A DNA stretch of 64,000 nucleotides from Halobacillus ihumii (GTDB taxonomy: Bacteria > Bacillota > Bacilli > Bacillales > Halobacillaceae). The stretch covers positions 3,208,764-3,272,763 of the forward strand of contig NZ_CACVAO010000001.1 of the NCBI RefSeq assembly GCF_902726645.1. Reading direction: 5' to 3'. The translations under genes were made by a program, and so were the position numbers. Shown here one piece after another: positions 7,862-16,324 of this stretch (positions within the stretch are counted from its first letter, which is position 1; each line of letters opens with the position of its first letter). The notes beneath the pieces are model-generated. The model saw nothing but the letters and a program-made list of their open reading frames with translations, was not told where the DNA came from and did no database searches.

Positions 7862-9383
7862 CTATATCGCGTAATGCGGCCTTTTGTTTCAATAGTTCCG
7901 TAGGAACATCGACTCCTGAAAGTTCATCTTCAGGAACTTGCTCCTGAAGCCCCTGAATCTTGGAGAAGTGCTTTACCACATCGTAAAAGTCATTCGCACT
8001 CCACAATCCCTTCTGAAGACAAGTATCTAGGGCCTCCTGAATGAATGGCTTATAATGTTTAACGGCTTTCTGAAGAATCTGCAGCTGATCCCGTATGTAC
8101 CGGGGATAACGCTGATGCAGCTCGTCGAGGAAGACCTGAATCTTTTCTTCTTCATGGAATGATGTTCTGATGGTATCCATGTAAGCAGCTATTCCTTTTG
8201 ACCTGTCTCTGGAATGGTGGGTATTTTTAATAAGTTTCCCTTTGTTAGTAGAGAGTCTATGGGTAGCTAGAAGGATGCCGTCGGGCGAAGCCTTAATGAA
8301 AAGCTTTTCTCCCTCCACCTGTATGTAGACCGTGTTCTCGCCGTTTGGCTGATATGTACCCAACGGGACGGAATAACGATTCGATTTGTATTTGATGACA
8401 TTGTCCTTATGAACCATCCTTGTTATACTGTAACTAAGATTGCTCTCGAAAGAGAGTGGTAAGGAGACTTTTCGTAAGTGTGGCTTTTCCAGGGCGAACA
8501 CTTCGACAGGTCTCTTTTTTATGGTGTTGTGGACTTGATAATTTCCCTTCCTTTCCAGCCAGGCCAGACATTGTTCATTCCATGTTTCAATTTGATGGAA
8601 CACACGATTCTTTCCAAAGTTGTATTTTACAAACTTTACAACGTTCTCTATCTTTCCTTTAGATTCAGGGTCTGCTTTCCTGCATAGGAATACACGAAAA
8701 TTCCTATTTTGTTTATAGGCCTGAAATTCCTCTGTAAATATGAGATCCCCTCCATTCTCACTGACCGTCATCAATTTATCCTGGTCATAGACAATTTCTT
8801 CTGTGATCCCTCCGTAAAATTCAAAGGCATTTTCATGACACCGTAACACGTCCCTTGTCGTGAAAGGCTTCTCCTGCCACTCCACATACTTATATCGGGA
8901 GTGTGAAAGGACAAAGGCTATCACATAAATTTTAATGGTTTTCCCATCAGTGGTCTTTACTTTTAACTCTCCAAAATCCACCTGCATCTGTTTACCTCTC
9001 GGTAACTCCTGTAATGCCTCAAAGTGACGTTTATTCAAGACTTTGGGGATATGATATTTCTCCCGAAGTTCCTTTACGTAAGTTCTCACGGTACTCTCCC
9101 CAATCTCTCGGAAATTACATCGTTCTTCCAGCCAGTCTGATATCTGGGAGGCCGAAAGGTCTGGGTGTTCCCGAAGCCAATCTAATATGACCTCCTGATA
9201 AATATCCAGCTTTCTTTTTCTGGCTCTTAGCGTTTCCACCCATTCCACTGCAGCTTCGAAGTCTCTTCCCAGATAAGTATATACAGTGTTTCGGGACACC
9301 CCGCATTTTCGTGCTATTGCTGATACATTAAAACCATCCCTCTTCAATTGATGTGCTAAAACGATTTTCTCCAACTTCTTCAT
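7830..9383 (-). CDS. istA: IS21-family transposase IstA
   Basis: A 517-residue transposase. An N-terminal helix-turn-helix (about 8-35, GFNVSAIARKCGVSRNTVYTYL) is followed by a second DNA-binding region and a DDE integrase core: LQVDFGELK-type first aspartate near 145, EIVYDQDKLM near 210, and the glutamate in SKGKIENVVKFVKYNF. The C-terminal region contacts DNA ends and IstB. AAGGAG precedes the ATG at 9383. It catalyses replicative, circle-mediated movement of the element. No frameshift is apparent. Confidence 0.95.
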   Translation of the reverse strand: MKKLEKIVLAHQLKRDGFNVSAIARKCGVSRNTVYTYLGRDFEAAVEWVETLRARKRKLDIYQEVILDWLREHPDLSASQISDWLEERCNFREIGESTVRTYVKELREKYHIPKVLNKRHFEALQELPRGKQMQVDFGELKVKTTDGKTIKIYVIAFVLSHSRYKYVEWQEKPFTTRDVLRCHENAFEFYGGITEEIVYDQDKLMTVSENGGDLIFTEEFQAYKQNRNFRVFLCRKADPESKGKIENVVKFVKYNFGKNRVFHQIETWNEQCLAWLERKGNYQVHNTIKKRPVEVFALEKPHLRKVSLPLSFESNLSYSITRMVHKDNVIKYKSNRYSVPLGTYQPNGENTVYIQVEGEKLFIKASPDGILLATHRLSTNKGKLIKNTHHSRDRSKGIAAYMDTIRTSFHEEEKIQVFLDELHQRYPRYIRDQLQILQKAVKHYKPFIQEALDTCLQKGLWSANDFYDVVKHFSKIQGLQEQVPEDELSGVDVPTELLKQKAALRDIDGYIKILGGV

Positions 9384-9456
9384 CTACTCCTTACTCCCTC
9401 CAAACCAGGTCGTTAACATACTTGTTAAGTTTACATGGTTGGAGGGGATTAGTGGT

Positions 9457-9512
9457 GAAAAAGTGTTCAATTCTATCAAGCAAAAACTGTTAAGTCTAAT
9501 CTAGCAGTTACA
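9457..9512 (-). repeat. IS21-family terminal inverted repeat, right
   Basis: The inverse of 7025-7080 with clear but imperfect identity, ending in GCAGTTACA. It contains the matching GTGTTCAA and related copies. Confidence 0.85.
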
Positions 9513-9517
9513 ACAAG
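9513..9517. repeat. Target-site duplication, right copy (ACAAG)
   Basis: Identical to 7020-7024, adjoining the right end of the element. Confidence 0.85.
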
Positions 9518-10152
9518 CTAAAAAAGAATTAGAAAAGACTCAATATGAAAGAGAAATAAACCAGTTGCCTTCGATAGTAAAATTAGAACTTGAGATAGAA
9601 AAGTATTGTGAAGAAGTGGAAACAGTGAAACAACAGCGTGAAAAGTTCATTGAAGAAAAAGGGGGGATAAGGAATACCTCAGAGGATTTTGAAGACCCTG
9701 AGGAGTTTTTTGAAGCTAAACTTGAAGGAGTTCCCTTCTATGAAGTCAATGAAAAACACTACTACATGGAATCTCCAAAAGAAAATATTGAAAAGTACAT
9801 AGATAACATTGAAGATATTGAATTGCATATTGATGTTACTGACTGTTTTAATTTTTATCAATACTTTTATGATGCAGTAACTTATGATATGAAATTTGCT
9901 GATGCTGTAAGGGAAGTTAAAAATAATGACATAACAAGAAGCCTTGAACAAGGGGATATGGAGGGGTTAAGCTTAATGTCCCATGAAATTGGAAAAATGT
10001 ATCAAGAAACTGAAAGTTATTACGGGAAAAAGAAAAAAGCTTGGGAATCTCTGTATGAGAATAGTATGTTATTTAAACTAGAAGAAACATTAGAAAAGGT
10101 TCGAAAAGAAAAAGAAAAAACACGTGAGAGAAAAGAGAAAGTGAAGGTTTGA
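9518..10152 (+). pseudogene. 3' part of the IS21-split membrane/coiled-coil protein gene
   Basis: The continuation of the 6781 gene. After the element the frame reads AKKELEKTQYEREINQLPSIV and goes on to 10152 in exact register with the 5' part. It encodes a long hydrophilic, glutamate- and lysine-rich region with coiled-coil character at both ends and a highly basic tail. An internal TTG at 9565 could be read as a start but has no ribosome binding site, so this piece is unlikely to be expressed on its own. The intact protein would be a membrane-anchored helical protein of 292 residues. Function not recognised. Confidence 0.85.
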
Positions 10153-10185
10153 GCTGGTTATATCTAGTTTTTGCAGTAAAAAAAT

Positions 10186-10207
10186 GAGACCCTCCTCAAG
10201 GGGTCTC
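10186..10207 (+). terminator. Hairpin after the split gene
   Basis: GAGACCC (10186-10192) pairs with GGGTCTC (10201-10207). The following sequence is AT-rich, without a clean T run, so termination is likely but not certain. Confidence 0.5.
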
Positions 10208-10394
10208 TAATTAAAAATACTTTCTATCCAGTTAATGACTTTGTCCTAATCAGTATGAGGACGATTCTGATAAAGTAGAAAATGTTATTAGTTTGATTAT
10301 TTAACCTGTTTAATGTCTTGACATTCTATAATGACCTCTTTACAATAAATTTTGTGACAACTTCCTGTAAGGTGGTCAAAATCACTTTTTGGTC

Positions 10395-10423
10395 TTGCAA
10401 TTAACATTGCAAATGCTTATAAT
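10395..10423 (+). promoter_or_regulatory. SigA-type promoter of tRNA-Ala
   Basis: TTGCAA (10395-10400), a 17-base spacer and TATAAT (10418-10423), 29 bases before the tRNA 5' end. Confidence 0.8.
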
Positions 10424-10452
10424 ACTGATTGTCGAGTTAATAATTGAATTAC

Positions 10453-10525
10453 GGGGCATTAGCTCAGCTGGGAGAGCGCTACACTGGCAGTGTAGAGGTC
10501 AGCGGTTCGAGCCCGCTATGCTCCA
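10453..10525 (+). tRNA. tRNA-Ala (anticodon GGC)
   Basis: A 73-base cloverleaf. Acceptor GGGGCAT pairs with ATGCTCC (one G-T); D-arm GCTCAGCTGGGAGAGC; anticodon arm CTACA-CTGGCAG-TGTAG with GGC at positions 34-36; T-arm AGCGGTTCGAGCCCGCT; discriminator A. CCA is not encoded. It has its own promoter and terminator, so it is a single-gene unit at the edge of the accessory region. Confidence 0.95.
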
Positions 10526-10534
10526 TTACTTAAA

Positions 10535-10558
10535 CCCTTGCTATAGCAAGGTTTTTTT
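10535..10558 (+). terminator. Terminator of tRNA-Ala
   Basis: The self-complementary stem CCTTGCTATAGCAAGG is followed by seven T. Confidence 0.9.
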
Positions 10559-10737
10559 GTGTCCACATATTTTATACTCAGTGTTTTCCTTGTTTTGATT
10601 TTGGGGCGAATAGCATTCTGTTTTCAGTCACAAGAACATATTATAGGATAAAAGGCAATCGGCGCACGATTGTTGAACAAAGTGTCTTTTTAAATCGGGT
10701 AACGAAAATTTAAGAAGAACAGAGAATCATTTACTTT

Positions 10738-10953
10738 GACGTAGCAGTAACCTTCCAAGTTTATTTGAACCTCATAAGACATGTCGGTGATGACTCTGCT
10801 ATTATGGTGCCTGCTGGTACATGGCATAAGTACATGTCATAATCTAACCAATACAGGCAATACGCCGTTAAAGCTTTACACAATCTATGCATCGCCTGAA
10901 CATCCATTCAAACAAAAGCAGATGCAATCGTTGCTGAAGATAGCTACGGTTAA
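10738..10953 (+). pseudogene. Remnant of a small cupin-domain protein gene
   Basis: Pieces of a Bacillus-type cupin (about 110 residues when intact) can be read in three frames. HVGDDSAIMVPAGTWHK ends near 10830, NLTNTGNTPLKLYTIYASPEHPF follows in a second frame, and QTKADAIVAEDSYG ends at TAA 10951-10953 in a third. The order and spacing match the family, but at least two frameshifts and a missing N-terminal part make it non-functional. Confidence 0.75.
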
Positions 10954-11075
10954 TCATCAAAAAAAAGATTTATACTAGTAAAGAGCACAATTCTTAAGTG
11001 AAATTTTGCTCTTTAGTATTCGCATCATCTGCATACTTCCTTCTGTAAATCAAGATCCAATAAGGCATTTAAGAG

Positions 11076-11243
11076 TTACATGGTATATATGTTTTGTAAT
11101 AATGTCCTAATGGAAGCTAAAGAAACACGTGTTTGCGTTTTATCCTTTTCTTTGATAGCGGCAGCAAGTTGATTTATACTCTCGTGCAATCCTTCATACT
11201 CTTCCTCATCCCCCAGTAATTGTAGGATCCATAGTCTGTGACA
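11076..11243 (-). pseudogene. Possible C-terminal remnant of an unknown gene
   Basis: A minus-strand frame of about 55 codons ending at TAA (11076-11078). It reads ILQLLGDEEEYEGLHESINQ, then AAAIKEKDKTQTRVSLASIR. It has a protein-like composition but no start codon or ribosome binding site. Not recognised; it lies between two other decayed genes. Confidence 0.3.
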
Positions 11244-11621
11244 CCAAACACTTTAGGTATGAAAGTGGAGGAGGAACATAGTCCGACTGTTGTCATTATG
11301 GATGGGAAACTGTTGGAGAAGGGACTGCTGGCATTTGGCTATTCAAAAGAATGGCTTCTAGAAGAGATAAAGAAGCAAGGGGTTCAGGACATTGAAGACG
11401 TTTTCCTGGCACAGCTGGACTTAAAAGGAAATGTTTATGTAGACGTTTATGATGGGAAAGCGAAGTCGGCAGTGTTTCCAAAAAATTCGGCATTGGTCGA
11501 TACGCTTGAAAAGGTACAGGCAGACCTTGAAAGTTATTCAAAACAGACAGACTCTGAAGCAAGGGTACAAGTTATAAATCTCCAGAATACAATTCGGAAC
11601 GTGATACCTTATATAAAATGA
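11238..11621 (+). pseudogene. C-terminal fragment of a DUF421/YetF-type membrane protein
   Basis: The frame encodes SPTVVIMDGKLLEKGLLAFG, then WLLEEIKKQGVQDIEDVFLAQLD and GNVYVDVYDG: the cytosolic C-terminal domain of DUF421 (YetF-like) proteins. The two to three N-terminal membrane segments of that family are absent. Neither the GTG at 11238 nor the ATG at 11259 has a ribosome binding site. A 5'-truncated, probably silent gene in a short stretch of gene remnants. Confidence 0.65.
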
Positions 11622-11816
11622 TAGCGTGATCTGCAGCAAATGTTAGAAGAAGGAGAGTTATTGACTGGATAATTAAAAAATAGTATCTACTCAAAGGAAA
11701 ACGGGTAAAGCGAACAGGTTACTCGTTTCTCACTTGAATATTTAAGGGGATTCATCACAACCTCCAATCCAAGCCCGTAATATATATAATTAGGCTTAAA
11801 AACAGAAAAAGACAAG

Positions 11817-11852
11817 AGCCTCATTTCACTCAACTCGAAATGGGGCATTTTT
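11817..11852 (+). terminator. Terminator hairpin
   Basis: GCCTCATTTC (11818-11827) pairs with GAAATGGGGC (11837-11846) with one wobble, followed by a T-rich stretch. Likely the old terminator of the DUF421 gene. Confidence 0.7.
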
Positions 11853-11910
11853 GTATTAGGCATGAGGGATGGAATCTTGAAATATATATAGTAGAAAGGG
11901 GGCGGATCTT

Positions 11911-12840
11911 ATTACGAAAAAAATCCTTTTATTTTGTGATCCTGGAATTGATGATTCCTTGGCAATTATGTACACCATGTTAGACCCTGAACTTGAACTG
12001 GTCGGAATCGTCACCAGTTATGGGAATGTGACACAAGACCAGGCAACTGCCAATGCTGCTTATTTGGTGCAATTAGCGGGTAAAAACAACATTCCTATCA
12101 TTCCTGGTGCTTCCACTCCAGTACAAGAGGATGAAGTGACGTTTTACCCGGAAATTCACGGTGAGGAAGGAATTGGTCCGATACAGCCTCCTAGAAATAT
12201 GCAATATCAGATTTATCCTTTTGACACCATTCGTCTGATAATAGAAAGATATAAAAATGAGCTTATCATTGTAGATACAGGACGTTCGACTACTCTGGCA
12301 ACTGCATTTATTCTATTTCCGGACCAATTAAAAATGGTGCATTCCTTCTATGTAATGGGCGGGGCATTCTTTGTCCCAGGGAACGTAACGCCATTGGCGG
12401 AAGCTAACTTCTTTGGAGATCCTACATCATCTAACTATGTTGTTAAGAATGCCCATAACCTAACGATAACTCCATTAAATGTAACTCAATTTGCCATTAT
12501 CACTCCAGATATCGTTGAAGATATTTCTAAAAACAAGAATAACGTCTATGCTTCTATCATGGCGCCTGTCTTTGAGTTTTACTACGATTTTTATAAAGAA
12601 ACCGTACCAGGTATTTTAGGTGCGCCTATTCACGATCTTCTTACTATTATTATTATTAAAAATCCTGCTATTGTTGATTACATATACTATAATGCAAATG
12701 TGGTTGAAGGTATAGAAGCAAGAGGGATGTCCTATATTGACCTTCGTCCGACTAGTAAGACTGGGGAAACGAGTATTGCTATCCAGCTTCATTATGAAGC
12801 TTTTATAGGAGAATTCAGTAAGGTGATGCTGCCAGAATAA
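11911..12840 (+). CDS. Nucleoside hydrolase (inosine/uridine-preferring family), unusual ATT start
   Basis: A protein of about 309 residues of the IUNH family, which cleaves ribonucleosides to base and ribose in the cytosol. The calcium-binding signature KKILLFCDPGIDDSLAIMYTM is complete only if translation begins upstream of the first in-frame ATG (11956-11958 region). The sole sensible site is ATT at 11911, seven bases after GAAAGGGGGCGG. Other conserved pieces are the active-site asparagine in EANFFGDPTSS and the C-terminal histidine in GAPIHDLLTI. ATT is a rare but known start; loss of a normal start is the alternative. Transcribed alone, convergent with the LysR gene. Confidence 0.85.
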   Translation: MTKKILLFCDPGIDDSLAIMYTMLDPELELVGIVTSYGNVTQDQATANAAYLVQLAGKNNIPIIPGASTPVQEDEVTFYPEIHGEEGIGPIQPPRNMQYQIYPFDTIRLIIERYKNELIIVDTGRSTTLATAFILFPDQLKMVHSFYVMGGAFFVPGNVTPLAEANFFGDPTSSNYVVKNAHNLTITPLNVTQFAIITPDIVEDISKNKNNVYASIMAPVFEFYYDFYKETVPGILGAPIHDLLTIIIIKNPAIVDYIYYNANVVEGIEARGMSYIDLRPTSKTGETSIAIQLHYEAFIGEFSKVMLPE

Positions 12841-12858
12841 CTAGGAATTTTACTCATT

Positions 12859-13740
12859 TCACGTAACAAACCCTTCCGCCATCGAGATAAATTCCCGGAC
12901 ACTGTACGGCAAATACTTGTTTCTTTTCCACACCATTCCTAACTCAAGGTTGATATTAGAATTTGTTAAGGTGATTGCCTTAATTTCGGGATTATTAATT
13001 TTCTCGCAAATTTTACTGGGCAATAAGGCAATCCCGAGCTTAGCTTCAACCATTTCGATCATAAAATCTTTTTGCGAACTATGGCAGACGACTTTCGGTT
13101 CAAATCCCTTCAGAGCACATTCCTCCATAATTCGGTCATGAAGGGTAAAGTCTTCACGGTACAAAATAAAGGGTTCTTTTTGCAATGCTGACAAATCGAT
13201 GGATTGGTGCTCGGCTAATGGGTGAGCGCTATGTACGATCAGCATTAGCGGGTCCCTGATCACTCTGACGATTTCAAAGTTTTCCTTTTTAATAGGAGTG
13301 TTGCAAATCAAGCCAATATCGAGTGAGCCCTCATCAACCCCGCGCTTAATTTCCTTCGATCCTACTTCTGTTAAACTAATTTCGATTAAAGGATAGATTT
13401 CTTTATAATGAGTGATTAGTTTTGAGAAAAAAGCTGCTCCAATAATGGGAGGAATGCCGATTCGGATTTCTCCTTTTTTTAATTCCATGATATCTGTCAG
13501 TTCTGATGTTAAGTTGGAGAAGGCCTCCAGAACATCCTTAGCATTCGATAATACGGCTTTGCCGGCATCCGTTAATTCGAGGTTCTTGGATCGATAGAAT
13601 AAGGGAACCTCTAATTCATCTTCTAAGTTTTTAACGACTTTACTGATGGAAGGTTGAGAGACATGCAAGGAAGCGGCGGCTTTTGTAAAACTTAAATGCT
13701 TGGCAACTTCTGAGAAATATTCCAAGTGTCGAATATCCAT
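12859..13740 (-). CDS. LysR-family regulator, probably of the glycolate genes
   Basis: A 293-residue LTTR. Residues 1-60 form the winged helix-turn-helix (MDIRHLEYFSEVAKHLSFTK, then AAASLHVSQPSISKVVKNLE); residues 90-290 form the substrate-binding domain, starting GEIRIGIPPIIGAAFFSKLI. It is transcribed away from glcB across a 235-base region, the standard layout for a LysR regulator and its target. The likely inducer is glycolate or glyoxylate, inferred from the neighbours only. Confidence 0.85.
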   Translation of the reverse strand: MDIRHLEYFSEVAKHLSFTKAAASLHVSQPSISKVVKNLEDELEVPLFYRSKNLELTDAGKAVLSNAKDVLEAFSNLTSELTDIMELKKGEIRIGIPPIIGAAFFSKLITHYKEIYPLIEISLTEVGSKEIKRGVDEGSLDIGLICNTPIKKENFEIVRVIRDPLMLIVHSAHPLAEHQSIDLSALQKEPFILYREDFTLHDRIMEECALKGFEPKVVCHSSQKDFMIEMVEAKLGIALLPSKICEKINNPEIKAITLTNSNINLELGMVWKRNKYLPYSVREFISMAEGFVT

Positions 13741-13975
13741 AGAATTCCTCCATTTTTCGCAAAAAATCTATTATAACTAAAGTGAATACTTGGCATTCTA
13801 AATATGTATTTTTGATGTCTGAATATTTATTATATTATAAAAGATGAGGCACGGGAAGGTGTAGATGAATGGAAAGCCGAATATAGTGGAAAGGCTTTCC
13901 GAGAAACATTTGTGTAAAACCCATCGAGAATGCATTCCGCCAGTCAATCTATTCATTTTAAGGAGGAAATGATTT
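13741..13975. promoter_or_regulatory. Divergent control region between lysR and glcB
   Basis: Contains AAATATGTA (about 13800-13808) and TCTGAATATTTA (13818-13829), both of which recur upstream of glcE, making them candidate operator elements. In the glcB leader GGAAAGCC (13871-13878) pairs with GGCTTTCC (13893-13900) across 14 bases, a hairpin of unknown role. AAGGAGG precedes the glcB ATG. Confidence 0.5.
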
Positions 13976-16156
13976 ATGAAAGAATACGTGCAGATCGATA
14001 CTCTTCAAGTATCTCCTGTTTTATATGAATTTATTAATTCAGAGGCCATCCCTGGAAGCGGACTGACAGGGGAGGAGTTTTGGCATGGCCTAGCTTCTAT
14101 CATCCATGACCTATCTCCCAAGAATAAGCGCTTATTAGCTAAAAGGGATGATATGCAACAACAAATAAATGAGTGGCATAAACAACATAAGCACAATTTT
14201 GATAAAGAGAGTTACAAATCTTTTTTGAAAGAGATTCAATATCTGGAACCTTCAGTGGAAGATGTACAGATCACTACCGAAAATGTTGACGATGAAATTG
14301 CTCATCAGGCAGGCCCTCAGCTTGTTGTACCCGTGAATAATGCTCGTTATGCGATCAATGCAGTAAATGCACGATGGGGAAGCTTGTATGATGCTCTTTA
14401 TGGAACTGATGTGATCAGTGAAGAGGATGGGGCGGAAATCGGTAGATCATACAACCCGCTCCGCGGTGAGAAGGTCATTGCCTATGCTAAAGAGTTTTTG
14501 GATCGGGTTGTACCTTTAGAACAAGGGTCCCATAAAGAAGTAGAGGTTTACTTTGTCAATAACGGCGAATTGGCTGCTACATTAAGCAGTGGCAAAACAG
14601 TCGCTCTAAAAGAGCACGATCAGTTGACAGGGTATACGGGGCAGCCGCAGGAGCCTGATGTGCTCTTAATTAAAAACAATGGCATTCATTTTGAAATCCA
14701 AATTGACCGAGACGATTCAATTGGAAAAACGGATCAAGCTGGTGTAAAGGATGTGCTTGTAGAATCTGCTTTAACAAGCATTATCGACTGTGAAGATTCG
14801 GTAGCTGCGGTAGACGCTGAGGATAAGGTGCTCGTGTATAGTAATTTACTAGGTTTATACAAAGGGGACTTATCGGCAACGTTTACGAAAGGAGATCGAA
14901 CGATTACGAGAACCTTGAACCCTGACCGTACGTATTCTTCACCAGTAGGGAAGGAATTCTCGTTACCGGGACGGTCGCTCATGTTTGTGCGTAACGTTGG
15001 TCACTTAATGACAAGTGATGCTGTACTTGATCAGGAGGGTAACGAAGTGCCTGAGGGGATATTGGACACTGTGATTACGGGTCTGTTAGGTAAACATGAT
15101 GTGTTGAGAAATGGAAGGTATCAAAACTCTACTCAAGGTTCCATTTATATTGTGAAGCCAAAAATGCATGGTTCTGAAGAAGTCGCATTTTCGAATGAAC
15201 TGTTTGATCGTACGGAAGACTTGGTTGGATTAGACCGTAATACGTTAAAAATCGGCGTAATGGATGAAGAGCGTCGTACTACGCTAAACTTAAAAGCCGC
15301 TATCCGTGAAGTGAAAGAGCGAATCGTCTTCATTAATACAGGATTCCTCGATCGAACAGGTGATGAGATTCATACTTCCATGGAGGCGCGTGGCCCGATG
15401 ATCCGTAAAAATGACATGAAATCTTCGAAGTGGCTTCAAGGCTATGAGAAATCGAATGTTAAAGCAGGACTGGAAACTGGATTACAGGGCAGGGCGCAAA
15501 TCGGTAAAGGGATGTGGGCCATGCCAAATATGATGAAGGCGATGATGGAACAAAAAGGCGGGCATCTTGAGGCTGGTGCTAATACGGCGTGGGTGCCATC
15601 GCCGACCGCGGCTACTTTGCACGCCTTGCATTATCATCAGGTAGATGTACGCGACGTACAAAATAATTTATCACAATCGCTTACGGACCAACAGGATGAT
15701 ATTTTAGAAATTCCACTAACGGCAGATCAGCAGTGGACACAAGAGGAAGTGCAAGAGGAACTGGATAATAATGCTCAAGGGATATTGGGCTACGTTGTGC
15801 GCTGGGTGGAACAGGGAGTCGGCTGTTCAACGGTACCTGATATTAATAATGTCGGGTTGATGGAAGACCGGGCGACATTAAGGATTTCCAGTCAGCATAT
15901 TGCAAATTGGCTTCATCATGGAGTGTGTTCAGAAGAACAGGTGATGGAAACATTAAAACGCATGGCCAAAGTTGTGGATCAACAAAATGCTTCTGATCCA
16001 GAGTATCGAAATATGGCTCCTGACTACGACGATTCTGTAGCTTTTCAAGCTGCTTGTGACTTGGTATTTAAAGGTTTGGAGCAGCCAAGCGGGTACACCG
16101 AGCCAATTCTTCACCGTCGTCGGATTGAAGCGAAAAGTCGGGTTCACGCTAAATAA
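13976..16156 (+). CDS. glcB: Malate synthase G
   Basis: A 726-residue cytosolic enzyme condensing glyoxylate with acetyl-CoA to malate. G-type features are the full length (A-type is about 530), the [17 protein letters not shown] segment, the block [20 protein letters not shown] with a catalytic Asp/Glu environment, [18 protein letters not shown], and the C-terminal [21 protein letters not shown]. It consumes the glyoxylate made by the glycolate oxidase encoded immediately downstream. A hairpin and a fresh putative operator separate it from glcE, so it may be a separate unit of the same regulon. Confidence 0.95.
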   Translation: MKEYVQIDTLQVSPVLYEFINSEAIPGSGLTGEEFWHGLASIIHDLSPKNKRLLAKRDDMQQQINEWHKQHKHNFDKESYKSFLKEIQYLEPSVEDVQITTENVDDEIAHQAGPQLVVPVNNARYAINAVNARWGSLYDALYGTDVISEEDGAEIGRSYNPLRGEKVIAYAKEFLDRVVPLEQGSHKEVEVYFVNNGELAATLSSGKTVALKEHDQLTGYTGQPQEPDVLLIKNNGIHFEIQIDRDDSIGKTDQAGVKDVLVESALTSIIDCEDSVAAVDAEDKVLVYSNLLGLYKGDLSATFTKGDRTITRTLNPDRTYSSPVGKEFSLPGRSLMFVRNVGHLMTSDAVLDQEGNEVPEGILDTVITGLLGKHDVLRNGRYQNSTQGSIYIVKPKMHGSEEVAFSNELFDRTEDLVGLDRNTLKIGVMDEERRTTLNLKAAIREVKERIVFINTGFLDRTGDEIHTSMEARGPMIRKNDMKSSKWLQGYEKSNVKAGLETGLQGRAQIGKGMWAMPNMMKAMMEQKGGHLEAGANTAWVPSPTAATLHALHYHQVDVRDVQNNLSQSLTDQQDDILEIPLTADQQWTQEEVQEELDNNAQGILGYVVRWVEQGVGCSTVPDINNVGLMEDRATLRISSQHIANWLHHGVCSEEQVMETLKRMAKVVDQQNASDPEYRNMAPDYDDSVAFQAACDLVFKGLEQPSGYTEPILHRRRIEAKSRVHAK

Positions 16157-16324
16157 TGTGAGGAAGGACCATTGAACTCAGGAAATGGGTTTATGGTCCT
16201 CCTACCTCCATCGAAAAAAGCCTTACATATTTTTTTTACTATATTTTTCTGAATATTTAAATAAATTGTCGAAATATGTAGGGGATATCACCACTCATCA
16301 AGCTTTCATAGGAGGCGGATGGTA
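16157..16324 (+). promoter_or_regulatory. glcB-glcE intergenic hairpin and putative operator
   Basis: AGGACCAT (16165-16172) and ATGGTCCT (16193-16200) form a hairpin without a T run. Downstream, TCTGAATATTTA (16248-16259) and AAATATGTA repeat the motifs found before glcB. GGAGGCGG (16311-16318) is the ribosome binding site for glcE and favours the ATG at 16325 over 16319. Confidence 0.5.

Larger units (their letters stand above)
7025..9512 (-). mobile_element. IS21-family insertion sequence, complete (2488 bp)
   Basis: The ends are TGTAAC at 7025 and its inverse ending TTACA at 9512. The terminal 56 bases of each end (7025-7080 and 9457-9512) align as long imperfect inverted repeats, each with two internal copies of a motif related to TTTTGAACACTTTT, as expected for IS21 transposase binding sites. 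ACAAG flanks both ends as a 5-bp target duplication. The element carries istA and istB on the minus strand in the usual order, with overlapping frames and no visible damage, so it may be active. It interrupts the gene beginning at 6781. Confidence 0.95.

Noticed and set aside
10453..10525. tRNA-Ala as the attachment site of the accessory region at 1-10.4 kb
   Set aside because: Elements that use tRNA genes lie downstream of the tRNA 3' end. Here the accessory genes lie on the 5' side, no integrase is next to the tRNA, and no direct repeat of its 3' end was seen in the window.
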